60,692 nucleotides of DNA from an uncultured SAR86 cluster bacterium. GTDB taxonomy: Bacteria; Pseudomonadota; Gammaproteobacteria; Magnimaribacterales; AG-339-G14. Shown piece after piece: positions 52,934-60,692 of the stretch. The stretch's first letter is position 1. The number at the start of each line of letters is the position of its first letter. Made by a program: the position numbers and the translations under genes. A model generated the notes under the pieces. It was not told the DNA's origin. It saw nothing but the letters and a program-made list of their open reading frames with translations, and made no database searches. Location of the stretch: assembly GCA_902514645.1 (NCBI GenBank), contig CABXRO010000005.1, positions 1 to 60,692 on the forward strand, read 5' to 3'.

Positions 52934-52969
52934 TACTACACAGCCTAATTATCTGAAAAATTATTCTTA

Positions 52970-53785
52970 TCATAGTGGATCTCCGCCTAAGACTGCTGGA
53001 GTTTCGCAATATGTTTTCAAAATGTATTGCTGATGTAGCTCAATTCTCTTTGAAAGAGCATCCTTGATCAAAGTAAGTTTTGCGTTTGACTTAAAATACA
53101 TGAGCATTCCCTGATTCTGCTGAGTTCTTGGCATTATTTCAGGAGGAGCAGGAAGTACAGTCATACTCATTGTCGCCCAATAAATATCAGCTGCCGAAAG
53201 CGAATCGCCTAAAAGGTAGGGAGAACCAAGCATTTCTTGCTCTTTAAGACAATTATCAATCAAGGTTAGCACCTCAGCAATCTTTTTAGGAGCAACATTA
53301 CTTGCTTCTTCGCTGTATCCATACTTCGCTCCCAAAGGACTATCTATAAGAATTCTCATATTCCAAACCAATCCATCTTCAGCCAAAATGATTGCACAAA
53401 GACCGAACATTTCTGCTCGTAACTTAAAATTTTCTGGAATAAGAGACGGGCTGTCTTTTGAGCCAATCTTTTCGGCTAAAGCAAGCTGCTCAATCCAAAC
53501 ATTTCTCGGTCGCTCTTTATTATGAAACATAGTTGGTAAGCTTGTCTGACTGGTGAGTTCATAAAGTTTTGCTTGCCGATCCCTTCCAGTTTTTTTATCG
53601 AAACCCATTTGAGGATGAAGTACTCTAATAAGCGGTATTTTTTTTACATAGCAAATATTTTTTAATGCTTCTGCATACATAGCCTGCATTCCAGGGACAA
53701 AGGTCACTCTGGTTCCTTTTTCCATTTCAGCGGCTTCCTCTATTGTTATAAAATTAAGATCGCCTGTATGTTTAGTTTCATTCAT
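52970..53785 (-). CDS. GST-like protein
   Basis: A 271-aa protein with a GST-type helical C-domain: SPYLLGDSLSAADIYWATMS is the conserved N-capping segment. The N-terminal half is a degenerate thioredoxin fold (RVTFVPGMQAMYAEALKNICYVKKIPLIRVL) in which SLPTMFHNKERPR would correspond to the cis-Pro region. Glutathione-binding residues are not clearly conserved, so activity is doubtful. It is the fifth GST-fold gene in the window, about 11 kb from the other four. Confidence 0.68.
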   Translation of the reverse strand: MNETKHTGDLNFITIEEAAEMEKGTRVTFVPGMQAMYAEALKNICYVKKIPLIRVLHPQMGFDKKTGRDRQAKLYELTSQTSLPTMFHNKERPRNVWIEQLALAEKIGSKDSPSLIPENFKLRAEMFGLCAIILAEDGLVWNMRILIDSPLGAKYGYSEEASNVAPKKIAEVLTLIDNCLKEQEMLGSPYLLGDSLSAADIYWATMSMTVLPAPPEIMPRTQQNQGMLMYFKSNAKLTLIKDALSKRIELHQQYILKTYCETPAVLGGDPL

Positions 53786-53939
53786 GATTTTTTACCTTTT
53801 TTTATTTATATTGTTCAGTTATATTTTTCTGAAAATGATTTTGTCTATTTTTTTAGCGTCAAATAGAATTGATTAGTTTATTTTAAAATTACTATCGAAT
53901 ATATTTGATTTGTTATGAATCTTCTAGTTAATTTGTTTC

Positions 53940-54779
53940 GTGGAAAATAAAAAAACTGCTTTGATTATAGAGGGTGGTGGTCAAAGGGGAGTATTTTCCT
54001 TTGGAATAACTGATACTTTTATAAATAGGAATTATGATCCATTTAGTATTTATATTGGCGTTTCAAACGGCGTAACTGTTCTTTACTGGTACCTTATTAA
54101 AGAAACGGATAATAATTTAGATAAAATGTTATATGCTGCTTCGGGTAATTACTTTAGTTATAAAAATATTTTTCTTGGTAAAGACATATTTAAATTTCAT
54201 CAGATGTACGAAGACGGTGAAAAAATATTTAAACCAAATATTGAAAAGATTAAACATAACTTAAATGGAAAAGATTACTTTGCGGTTGTAACAGATGCGA
54301 TGGACGCAAATCCTGAATATTATGCTTTTGGAGATGATAATTGGATGCCAAAAATGATTGCATCTGGAACTCTTCCTGTATTAGTAAGAACACCGAGCTT
54401 AATAAATGGTCGCAGAAAATTTGATGGAGGTATCGCAGACCCCTTACCGGTAAAAAAAGCTTATGAAATGGGAGCGAAAAAGATAATTGTAATCAGAACA
54501 CATGAAAAAGAATTTAGAAGGAAGCTAAAGCTTGAAAATTACATTGGCGCTTTAATGTTACGAGAATATCCTAAACTGAGAAAAGCGTTATTAGAACATG
54601 ATAAAACTTATAATCGAGCACTGGATTTTATGAAGGATCCTCCGCATGATTGTAAAATTGTCCAGCTATGTCCTCCAACAAAGTTAAGGTCAAAAAGAGA
54701 TTCAAAAAATATTGAGATTTTAAAAGCGGACTATAAATTAGGAAAAACAGTTGCTGAAGATTATTTAGTTAGTCTTTAA
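53940..54779 (+). CDS. Patatin-like phospholipase (YjjU type)
   Basis: A 279-aa patatin-fold hydrolase starting at GTG 53940. The oxyanion motif is EGGGQRGVFSFG (residues 11-22), the nucleophile is Ser42 in GVSNG (GxSxG) and the catalytic aspartate is in RRKFDGGIADPLPV. Thus the Ser-Asp dyad is intact. Such proteins cleave acyl chains from lipids. The 154-base gap on its left contains AT-rich sequence only. No secretion signal, so it acts in the cytosol or at the inner membrane. Confidence 0.85.
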   Translation: MENKKTALIIEGGGQRGVFSFGITDTFINRNYDPFSIYIGVSNGVTVLYWYLIKETDNNLDKMLYAASGNYFSYKNIFLGKDIFKFHQMYEDGEKIFKPNIEKIKHNLNGKDYFAVVTDAMDANPEYYAFGDDNWMPKMIASGTLPVLVRTPSLINGRRKFDGGIADPLPVKKAYEMGAKKIIVIRTHEKEFRRKLKLENYIGALMLREYPKLRKALLEHDKTYNRALDFMKDPPHDCKIVQLCPPTKLRSKRDSKNIEILKADYKLGKTVAEDYLVSL

Positions 54780-54893
54780 GACTCTCTATCAATTTTTTTT
54801 ATAGGTTAAGATTATTATCATAAAAAAAATAATATCTATAACTTAAAATTATAATCTTTGTAATAAAGTAAATAAAACATATACAATTAATTT

Positions 54894-55322
54894 GTGAAGC
54901 AATTTTTTGTAGCAAGTAAATTAAACACTCTCATTCATTCTTTGAACAGTTTTGGTTTATCTATTGTATACACTATTGGGCATATTATAATTTCTTGGAT
55001 TTGTGCAACCATAATATTTGACGTTGATTTTCTCCTAGCGTCTGCAGATGCCATCATCGAACCAGTGATAAATGGGTTCTGGTTTTTTATTCTTCACAAA
55101 TACGCACATGACAAATTAAGACCTACCGCACTTGCGGTCGTTTATACTCTTGGTCATATTAGTATCGCAACGGCTTGGAGTTATACTTTTATAGATGTTA
55201 CCCTGAACCTTGCAGTCTTAGATGCCATTATTGAGCCTATCCTTAACGGTTTTTGGTTTTTTGCACTTATGCACTATTGGAATCTCCAGGAAAAGACAAG
55301 TCAACAATTTATCAAGAATTGA
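54894..55322 (+). CDS. DUF2061 membrane protein with two tandem repeats
   Basis: A 142-aa hydrophobic protein, GTG start. It consists of two copies of a DUF2061-like unit. The first is VYTIGHIIISWICATIIFDVDFLLASADAIIEPVINGFWFFILH, the second VYTLGHISIATAWSYTFIDVTLNLAVLDAIIEPILNGFWFFALM; the shared core is VYTxGHI...DAIIEPxxNGFWFF. Each unit has two membrane helices. DUF2061 proteins usually carry one unit of about 60 residues. Function unknown. The 114 bases upstream are AT-rich with no clear promoter. Confidence 0.8.
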   Translation: MKQFFVASKLNTLIHSLNSFGLSIVYTIGHIIISWICATIIFDVDFLLASADAIIEPVINGFWFFILHKYAHDKLRPTALAVVYTLGHISIATAWSYTFIDVTLNLAVLDAIIEPILNGFWFFALMHYWNLQEKTSQQFIKN

Positions 55323-55388
55323 TTCCAAGGTTTTTACTTATTGCATTATTATTCTCAGCCAATAATTTAAATCCTTATGATAATTAGG

Positions 55389-55406
55389 TTTTCAGGGCGC
55401 TGAAAA
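55389..55406. terminator. Possible hairpin terminator between convergent genes
   Basis: TTTTCAG-GGCG-CTGAAAA is a perfect 7-bp stem with a 4-base loop in the 112-base gap between the convergent DUF2061 and GNAT genes. The stem is flanked by A and T residues, but neither strand has a strong U tract after it, so a rho-independent terminator is plausible only as a weak, bidirectional one. Confidence 0.35.
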
Positions 55407-55434
55407 ATTTAATGAATTTTGTGTGATTTAATAT

Positions 55435-55872
55435 CTATAGAGACTGTCTCATCTCTTCTCCAACTTTTATGAAACCATATTTTTCATAAAAAGTTTGATT
55501 GTGTTTTGTAGATTCAAGTAAGTAAAGTCCAAATTCCTTGCAGCCTCTATTTTTGGCTAATCTAAGAGTTTCTTCGATTAATAGTCCTCCAACATTCTTT
55601 CCTCTGGCATCTTGATCAACAACTAACTCTTCCAATTGGCAATATTCTCCGTTATATCTTAGAGCAAGATTGAAAGAAATAGATGCCATGCCAAGGATGA
55701 TTCCATTGTCCTCCGCAATAATTAAACTACCTCTCTCGTTGGAAATTAAATTACTAAAAGTATCTGAATCAAAAATTTTATGTGGATCTGATGTGGCTTT
55801 AGCCAAAATATTAAGTAACTCTGAGCATCTTAGCTGATCTTCTGGTTTAGCAAGTCTTATATTTATTGACAT
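55435..55872 (-). CDS. GNAT-family N-acetyltransferase
   Basis: A 145-aa GNAT fold protein. The acetyl-CoA loop is VVDQDARGKNVGGLLIEETLRLAKNRGCKEFGLYLLES, with the usual R/Q-x-x-G-x-G/A pattern (DARGKNVGG), and HNQTFYEKYGFIKVGEEM is the typical C-terminal FYxxxGF. Acceptor unknown. It faces the DUF2061 gene and is followed, on its upstream side, by 100 bases without a gene. Confidence 0.85.
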   Translation of the reverse strand: MSINIRLAKPEDQLRCSELLNILAKATSDPHKIFDSDTFSNLISNERGSLIIAEDNGIILGMASISFNLALRYNGEYCQLEELVVDQDARGKNVGGLLIEETLRLAKNRGCKEFGLYLLESTKHNQTFYEKYGFIKVGEEMRQSL

Positions 55873-55972
55873 TACTTATCCTCTTACTTCTTAATAAATA
55901 ATTCAACCTGAAACCGTATCAAAAAGTTTTCAAAAAATTTTGTATTAACAATACGAACTCTCATTTAAAAAT

Positions 55973-56977
55973 CTAAATCCGAAAATTACTCAAAATAGCA
56001 GGAATTATTTTAGGTAAAAGTTGGTCAGGGATCTCGTGACCAACTCCATCAAGGATTAATTTTTTTGAATTTGGAATGTTGTCGAACAAATATATTCCAT
56101 GATCAACTGGTATTAGGGGATCTTCAGTGCCATGGATAACTATAGTGGGTTTTTTAATAAGTTTTAAATTAGAGGCTCTATTTGGGCTAGCTCCCACTGC
56201 AGCTATTTGAGCATTTGCTGTATTTATTCCTTGTTCTATCCTAATTTTTGCATCATTAACGAAAAGTTCTTCATCAAATAGAAAGCGAGAACCTCTGAGA
56301 GATCTTTCAGTTACTATTAAGGCTTCTTCTTCTTTACCATTCAAATTTAAAATAAAAGATTCTTTCATAGACTTCTTAAAGCGGACACTTGGGCCAGACA
56401 AGCCGGGGGTGTCGAACCCTGGAGTTGTAAAAAAAAGTGTTAGTGACTTAACCCTTTCAGGATGCTCTAAGGCCATTACCTGAGCAATCATTCCACCCAT
56501 AGATGCTCCAATGATGTGGGCTTCATCAATACCAATATTCTCAAGCAACAAGACTCCATCATTTGCCATATCACTTAAGTTATATTCTGCTGGAGCTGGA
56601 TTTTCCATGTTGAATTGACCGTCTTCATTAAAAATAAAACCAAAAATAAATTCAACAAAATATTCTTTCAGAAAATTAGGTAATATTTTGATAAAGCTTA
56701 TCAATCCTGGTTCTTCTGTAACCCAGGTACTCTTTCCAATGTCTCGATTGTCAAAAACAATGACATGCAAATCATTACTAACTAATTCCTGGATGAACTT
56801 TTCAGACCAAACTTTACTGTTTGAATTCAATCCCATGATCATCAAAACTGCAGGATCTTCTGGATTTCCAAAGGCGTTCCACCAAATGTCTAAACCATTT
56901 ATTTTTGAAATATTTCCCTCTTCTGAAGCAAGATTCATGCAGACAAGAGTACAAATTAAAATAAATGATTTCTTCAT
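55973..56977 (-). CDS. Exported alpha/beta hydrolase
   Basis: Start taken at ATG 56977 (334 aa), because it opens a signal peptide (MKKSFILICTLVCMNLAS) and is preceded by GGGAG; the track's 57010 start adds 11 residues upstream. The nucleophile elbow is IIGASMGGMIAQ (Ser), with the acid in HGTEDPLIPVDHG and the histidine in LDGVGHEIPD. LMIMGLNSNSKVW is the oxyanion strand. The GGGAG used as its ribosome site lies within one of the guaA-like repeats (56986-56999). A periplasmic esterase or lipase is likely; substrate unknown. Confidence 0.85.
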   Translation of the reverse strand: MKKSFILICTLVCMNLASEEGNISKINGLDIWWNAFGNPEDPAVLMIMGLNSNSKVWSEKFIQELVSNDLHVIVFDNRDIGKSTWVTEEPGLISFIKILPNFLKEYFVEFIFGFIFNEDGQFNMENPAPAEYNLSDMANDGVLLLENIGIDEAHIIGASMGGMIAQVMALEHPERVKSLTLFFTTPGFDTPGLSGPSVRFKKSMKESFILNLNGKEEEALIVTERSLRGSRFLFDEELFVNDAKIRIEQGINTANAQIAAVGASPNRASNLKLIKKPTIVIHGTEDPLIPVDHGIYLFDNIPNSKKLILDGVGHEIPDQLLPKIIPAILSNFRI

Positions 56978-56985
56978 AGTTAATT

Positions 56986-56999
56986 TACTCCCGCTCAAT
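56986..56999 (-). repeat. guaA 3'-end-like repeat, copy 3 (one mismatch)
   Basis: On the minus strand this reads ATTGAGCGGGAGTA, differing at one position from the 14 bases that end guaA (ATTGAGTGGGAGTA). Same orientation as the guaA end. It lies just upstream of the alpha/beta hydrolase and marks the far edge of a 591-base unit (copy 3 to copy 2) containing only the cupin gene. Interpreted as a decayed attachment site; that is inference. Confidence 0.6.
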
Positions 57000-57115
57000 A
57001 GGACTATCACTCCGTAACCATTTATTTATTGGATTTTAATAAAAAATTTGTACAGATTGATTATACAATGCTTTCTTCTTGCAGACTTTACAGTTACTAA
57101 GTTAAAATTTTTAAG

Positions 57116-57565
57116 ATGAATTTGCTCAAAAATACAAATCTCAAGTGGAAGCACTATAATGAAGGCGATAAATTTGATTATCCGATAAATTACTCTGAAT
57201 CTATTCTTGATGCGAGAGAAGATGGGCGTTTGGAGATATTAGTTAAGTGGGAACCAAATTGTTATTGTCATTTTCACAGACATACTGCAGAAATTAGTTC
57301 TGTAGTTTTAGAAGGCGAGCTTCATGTCACCGATATCGACATTAAAACTGGAAAAGAGCTTGGCAAGCGAGTAAGAGTTGTGGGAGATTTTGTACATAAA
57401 GAATCAGGTGATGTACACATGGAACAAGGAGGGCCAAACGGAGCTCTAGTTCTTTTCAATATCTATGCTCCTGAAGGCGAAGGCAAACTAGCAGAATCTT
57501 TGAAAAAAGATGGAAGCGTAATAAGCGCCTCTACTATGGCTAGAATTCTAAGAAAACGAAAATAA
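57116..57565 (+). CDS. Cupin-domain protein
   Basis: A 149-aa small beta-barrel protein. The metal-binding cupin motif 1 is CHFHRHTAEISSVVLEGELHV (His, His, Glu-like spacing) and motif 2 is DVHMEQGGPNGALVLFNIYA. It resembles cupins that store or process small metabolites or act as sugar or acetylacetone dioxygenase-type enzymes, but no subfamily is clear. It lies exactly between two copies of the guaA 3'-end repeat (56986-56999 and 57577-57590), as though delivered by integration. Function unknown. Confidence 0.75.
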   Translation: MNLLKNTNLKWKHYNEGDKFDYPINYSESILDAREDGRLEILVKWEPNCYCHFHRHTAEISSVVLEGELHVTDIDIKTGKELGKRVRVVGDFVHKESGDVHMEQGGPNGALVLFNIYAPEGEGKLAESLKKDGSVISASTMARILRKRK

Positions 57566-57576
57566 TTACCTTTAGT

Positions 57577-57590
57577 TACTCCCACTCAAT
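57577..57590 (-). repeat. guaA 3'-end repeat, copy 2 (exact)
   Basis: Minus-strand ATTGAGTGGGAGTA, identical to the last 14 bases of guaA at 57696-57709 and in the same orientation, 119 bases away. It lies in the gap between the cupin and guaA genes. A perfect 14-base match in this AT-rich sequence is unlikely by chance and fits an att-type scar. Confidence 0.75.
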
Positions 57591-57633
57591 GAGTAATATC
57601 CTCTGAAACCCTTGAATACCAATACTTTCAAAA

Positions 57634-57655
57634 AAGTTTGTATGAAGTTTGTATG
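57634..57655. repeat. Tandem 11-base direct repeat beside guaA
   Basis: AAGTTTGTATG occurs twice head to tail, followed by AAAG, between guaA and repeat copy 2. Short tandem repeats beside an att site can be arm-type recombinase sites, but this is conjecture. A partly similar sequence (TTTCAAAAAATTTTGTAT) occurs at about 55927-55944. Confidence 0.55.
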
Positions 57656-57694
57656 AAAGAAAGTCTTATTTTATAGGGGTTTCAGACCGAAACA

Positions 57695-59248
57695 CTACTC
57701 CCACTCAATAGTTGCAGGAGGTTTGCTAGAAACATCGTAAACAACTCTAGAAACCTTTGGAATTTCATTAATTATCCTATCTGAAACTTTATTTAATAAA
57801 TTATGGTTTAGTTGTGAAGCTTTTGCGGTCATGAAATCAATAGTATCTGCAGCTCTTAGGGCAATCACATATTCATATCGTCTGGCATCCCCCACTACAC
57901 CAACACTTTTAATAGGTAAAAATACTGCAAAAGCTTGGCTGACTTTATTGTAAAGATTTGCCGCTGATAGCTCTTCCATAAAGATATTGTCTGCTTCCCT
58001 TAAGATATCCAATTTTTCTTTAGTAATTTCCCCTATTGTCCTTACAGCTAAGCCTGGACCTGGAAAGGGATGTCTGCCGATCAAAGATTTTGGCAAGCCT
58101 AACGAAAGGCCTATTTTCCTAACCTCATCCTTAAATAAAAAATTGAGGGGCTCTACCAGAGGTAATTTTAAATAGGATGGTAAGCCTCCTACATTGTGGT
58201 GAGATTTAATCACGTGCGCCTTTCCACCTTTGATGCCAGATGATTCAATGACGTCAGGATAAATAGTGCCTTGTGCCAAAAAAGAAACATCTTTTATTTT
58301 TTTGGCTTCCTTCAAAAAAACATCTATGAAATTTTTTCCTATAACTATTCTCTTTTCTTCGGGATCCTTTTTGCCTTTTAGGTTTTTAAGAAAAAATTTT
58401 TCAGAATTAGCAAAGTGAATCTTGATTTTTAAAGCTTTTTTTAAATCTCTAAGAACCTGTTTGGATTCATTTTTTCGTAACAAACCATTATCAACAAAAA
58501 TACATTCCAATTGCTTGCCAATTGCCTTTGATAAAAGTGCAGCAACCACGGAAGAATCAACTCCACCAGAAATACCCAATAGTACTTTTTTCTTACCTAC
58601 CTGTTTTTTTATATCATCAACAAGTTTATCTACTATATTTTTTGGTCTCCATTTCGTCTGACAGCCACATATTTCTCTGACAAAAGTTTTTAAAATTTGA
58701 GCGCCTTTTTCAGTATGTGTTACTTCTGGATGAAACTGTAAGCCATATTTTTTAATTGAATTATTTTCAAAAGCTGCAGTTGGACTATTTTTAGAAGAAG
58801 CAATTTTTTTAAAGCCTTTGGGTAATTTGGTTACTTTGTCCCCATGACTCATCCAAACATTGAGTGTTGATAGTTTTATAGCTTGAAATAACTTGCTTTT
58901 GTTTAATTTAATTTCAGCATGACCAAATTCTCTTTCCTTAGAAGAACTTACCGTCCCTTTAAAGTGTTTTGCCATCAATTGCATGCCATAACAAATCCCC
59001 AAAACAGGTATCTCACTGTCTAAAATTTTAGAATCAACTCTAAGAGTATTTTTTGCATTCACAGACTCTGGACCGCCAGAAATAATAATACCCATGGGAT
59101 TGGTTTCCAGAATCTTTTTATAAGAGGTATTGCAAGAAACAATTTCTGAGAAAACCCCAAGTTCTCTAATACGCCTTGCGATCAATTGAGTATATTGCGA
59201 GCCAAAATCCAGAATGATTATTTTTTCTGAATCAATAGCGGTATTCAC
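57695..59248 (-). CDS. guaA: GMP synthase (glutamine-hydrolysing)
   Basis: A 517-aa two-domain enzyme converting XMP to GMP. The glutaminase domain has the nucleophile Cys86 (GICYGMQ) and catalytic His/Glu in FHPEVTHT. The ATP-pyrophosphatase loop is LGISGGVDSSV at about residues 223-233, with DVIESSGIKGG, HHNVGGLP and RHPFPGPGLAVR following. The C-terminus PPATIEWE is typical. It is 2 bases after guaB, the usual guaBA operon. Its last 14 bases are repeated twice downstream. A short hairpin (GTTTC-N5-GAAAC, 57679-57693) follows the stop. Confidence 0.97.
   Translation of the reverse strand: MNTAIDSEKIIILDFGSQYTQLIARRIRELGVFSEIVSCNTSYKKILETNPMGIIISGGPESVNAKNTLRVDSKILDSEIPVLGICYGMQLMAKHFKGTVSSSKEREFGHAEIKLNKSKLFQAIKLSTLNVWMSHGDKVTKLPKGFKKIASSKNSPTAAFENNSIKKYGLQFHPEVTHTEKGAQILKTFVREICGCQTKWRPKNIVDKLVDDIKKQVGKKKVLLGISGGVDSSVVAALLSKAIGKQLECIFVDNGLLRKNESKQVLRDLKKALKIKIHFANSEKFFLKNLKGKKDPEEKRIVIGKNFIDVFLKEAKKIKDVSFLAQGTIYPDVIESSGIKGGKAHVIKSHHNVGGLPSYLKLPLVEPLNFLFKDEVRKIGLSLGLPKSLIGRHPFPGPGLAVRTIGEITKEKLDILREADNIFMEELSAANLYNKVSQAFAVFLPIKSVGVVGDARRYEYVIALRAADTIDFMTAKASQLNHNLLNKVSDRIINEIPKVSRVVYDVSSKPPATIEWE
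57696..57709 (-). repeat. guaA 3' end, repeat copy 1 (probable attB-type core)
   Basis: ATTGAGTGGGAGTA on the minus strand forms the end of the guaA coding sequence (Ile-Glu-Trp-Glu and part of the stop). The 3' end of guaA is a known integration site for genomic islands in several bacteria, and this sequence is the repeated unit seen at 57577-57590 and 56986-56999. The function here is inferred from the repeats; no integrase gene is in the window. Confidence 0.65.
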
Positions 59249-59250
59249 TT

Positions 59251-60692
59251 TTAACTTATTCTGTAGTTTGGCGCTTCTTTAGTTACGCTAACGTCATGCA
59301 CATGACTTTCATTAATTCCTGCCGATGTAATTTGTACGAATTTCGTTTTGGTTCTCATTGTTTTTATATCTTTGCTTCCGGTATAACCCATGCTTTGTCT
59401 TAAACCGCCAAGCATTTGATGAATGGTAGTTTCCACCCAGCCTTTATATGGCACTCTTCCTTCAATTCCTTCAGGAACAAGTTTCTCAGAACTTGAAACA
59501 TCCTCTTGAAAATATCGATCTCCCGAATTTGTCTCGCCTGACATCGCGCCAACTGAACCCATACCTCTATAAGATTTATAACTTCTTCCTTGAAAGAGCT
59601 CTACCTGTCCCGGAGCTTCCTCTGTTCCAGCTAAAATACTTCCCAACATTACAGTGCTAGCTCCAGCAGCTATAGCTTTTGCAATATCGCCTGAAAATCT
59701 TATTCCCCCATCAGCAATAACTGGAATGTTCTGTTTGCCAATAGCTTTGACTACATTTGCGATAGCAGATATTTGAGGAACACCAACACCAGTAACAATT
59801 CTTGTCGTACAAATTGATCCTGGCCCTATTCCAACTTTTATAGCGTCAGCTCCAGCTTTTATTAAATCCAAGGCACCATCGCCTGTCGCGACGTTTCCGC
59901 CAATAACTTGAATACCTTTTTTTATCTTCTTAATTCTTTTGACACGATCAATGATGCCTTTAGAATGGCCATGGGCACTATCCACAACTAGGACATCAAC
60001 ACCAGCATCAACAAGAGCATCCACCCTTTCATCAGTCTCTTCACCATTACCAACGGCAGCACCCACGAGAAGTCTGCCCTCAGCATCTTTTGAGGCTAGA
60101 GGAAAATCTTTATTCTTATTGATATCTTTCAAAGTTACGAGACCTTTTAAGGAAAAATTTTTATCGACCAGTAAAATTTTTTCTATTCTATTTTTGTAAA
60201 GAAGATTTTTAATGATATCTAACTTTGCATCTTCATCTGCAGTAACCAAACGTTTTTTTGGCGTCATGATGGATTCAACTGGAGCAGACAAGTCAGAAAC
60301 ATTTCGAAAATCTCTAGAAGTCACAATTCCAACTAAATCTCCATTATTCACTACAGGCATTCCTGAAATATTCAATTCTTGTGTAAGTTTTACTAATTCC
60401 CCGACGCTTTTTTTAGAGGAAATAGTTATTGGGTCTCTCACTACCCCGCTTTCAAATTTTTTAACTAAAGAAACTTCTTTTGCTTGATCAGCAATTGAAA
60501 TATTTTTGTGAATTATTCCAATTCCGCCTAATTCAGCCAAGGCAATAGACATTCTGCTTTCTGTTACCGTATCCATTGCTGCGGACACTATTGGAATTTT
60601 TAAATTAACCTCTTTAGTTAATTTTGTGCTTAAATCGGTTTCTTGAGGAAGGACGCTAGAATATTGCGGTACCAAAAGGACATCGTCGAAGG
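59251..60692 (-). CDS. guaB: IMP dehydrogenase, N-terminus cut by window end
   Basis: The track's start (TTG at 60675) is not real: the frame stays open to the window edge, giving [16 protein letters not shown], which matches the start of GuaB. About ten residues are missing. Features are [16 protein letters not shown], two CBS domains (about residues 95-205 by track numbering), [15 protein letters not shown], the catalytic loop [15 protein letters not shown] with Cys, and RGMGSVGAM. It oxidises IMP to XMP with NAD, the committed step to guanine nucleotides, and is followed by guaA after 2 bases. Confidence 0.96.
   Translation of the reverse strand, partial: FDDVLLVPQYSSVLPQETDLSTKLTKEVNLKIPIVSAAMDTVTESRMSIALAELGGIGIIHKNISIADQAKEVSLVKKFESGVVRDPITISSKKSVGELVKLTQELNISGMPVVNNGDLVGIVTSRDFRNVSDLSAPVESIMTPKKRLVTADEDAKLDIIKNLLYKNRIEKILLVDKNFSLKGLVTLKDINKNKDFPLASKDAEGRLLVGAAVGNGEETDERVDALVDAGVDVLVVDSAHGHSKGIIDRVKRIKKIKKGIQVIGGNVATGDGALDLIKAGADAIKVGIGPGSICTTRIVTGVGVPQISAIANVVKAIGKQNIPVIADGGIRFSGDIAKAIAAGASTVMLGSILAGTEEAPGQVELFQGRSYKSYRGMGSVGAMSGETNSGDRYFQEDVSSSEKLVPEGIEGRVPYKGWVETTIHQMLGGLRQSMGYTGSKDIKTMRTKTKFVQITSAGINESHVHDVSVTKEAPNYRIS

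Noticed and set aside
57679-57693. GTTTC-N5-GAAAC hairpin after guaA as a terminator
   Set aside because: Only a 5-bp stem and no U tract follows on the minus strand; mentioned with guaA but not called.
60190-60692. guaB start at TTG 60675 given by the ORF track
   Set aside because: The frame stays open to the window edge and the upstream residues (FDDVLL) match GuaB, so the gene is truncated and not started at TTG.
1-60692. CRISPR arrays, tRNAs, rRNAs, insertion sequences
   Set aside because: No spaced direct-repeat array, cloverleaf-like gene in any gap, or transposase/integrase reading frame was seen on either strand.

Overview
The window looks like chromosome from a streamlined, AT-rich marine gammaproteobacterium. 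Genes are tightly packed, often overlapping by 4-14 bases, and no stretch over 300 bases lacks a gene. Gammaproteobacterial markers include CysB (324 aa), LexA with an enterobacterial-type SOS box, ThrH, YghU and a Prc-type tail protease. The abundance of acyl-CoA enzymes, glutathione transferases, PhyH-like dioxygenases and SDRs suggests a SAR86-like heterotroph. That assignment is inference from gene content and base composition, with no marker phylogeny behind it. I saw no rRNA, tRNA, CRISPR array, transposase or integrase gene.

Layout. 1-8.2 kb is housekeeping: a cysB-thrH-prpB run on the minus strand (prpB is cut by the window start), lexA on the plus strand, and a minus-strand run yhhQ-type transporter, nadK, pyrD, topA. 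8.3-14.8 kb is one plus-strand run: two acyl-CoA dehydrogenases, a MazG-like hydrolase, an acyltransferase, the protease prc and xthA. 14.8-18.9 kb is a minus-strand run: def, a CIA30 protein, a CrtC/lipocalin-like protein, an APH-like kinase, an SRPBCC protein and tadA. 19-42.5 kb is a catabolic and detoxification region with frequent strand changes. It holds an acyl-CoA ligase with a biotin-dependent carboxyltransferase, a PhyH dioxygenase, a beta-barrel protein, a VOC protein, an enoyl-CoA hydratase, an MDR reductase, a CmcJ/NvfI-type protein, an FMN hydroxyacid oxidase, two SDRs, a PhoD-like phosphatase, an amidase, a methyltransferase, an aldo/keto reductase, a frameshifted FAD monooxygenase, four consecutive GST-type genes and a PAP2 phosphatase.

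43.4-52.2 kb is a surface-polysaccharide region: RgpF-like, a deleted acyltransferase remnant, DegT-type aminotransferase, GT2, FkbM and class I methyltransferases, a PglD/NeuD-like acetyltransferase, and a 706-aa protein joining a WaaP/InaA-like kinase domain to a glycoside-hydrolase-like domain. 52.3-57.6 kb holds mixed accessory genes (GST-like, patatin, DUF2061, GNAT, alpha/beta hydrolase, cupin). The window closes with guaA and guaB, the latter cut at its 5' end.

The most noteworthy signals are: (i) three copies of the guaA 3'-end sequence within about 720 bases downstream of guaA, two of them bracketing a single cupin gene, as expected for attachment-site scars; (ii) the kinase/glycosidase fusion; (iii) a lexA promoter whose -10 lies inside the SOS box, predicting a leaderless mRNA; (iv) an FAD monooxygenase split by one extra base in a run of seven Gs; (v) an acyltransferase/AlgX-type chimera left by a large deletion; (vi) an unlisted 35-codon membrane-protein ORF at 22766-22873.
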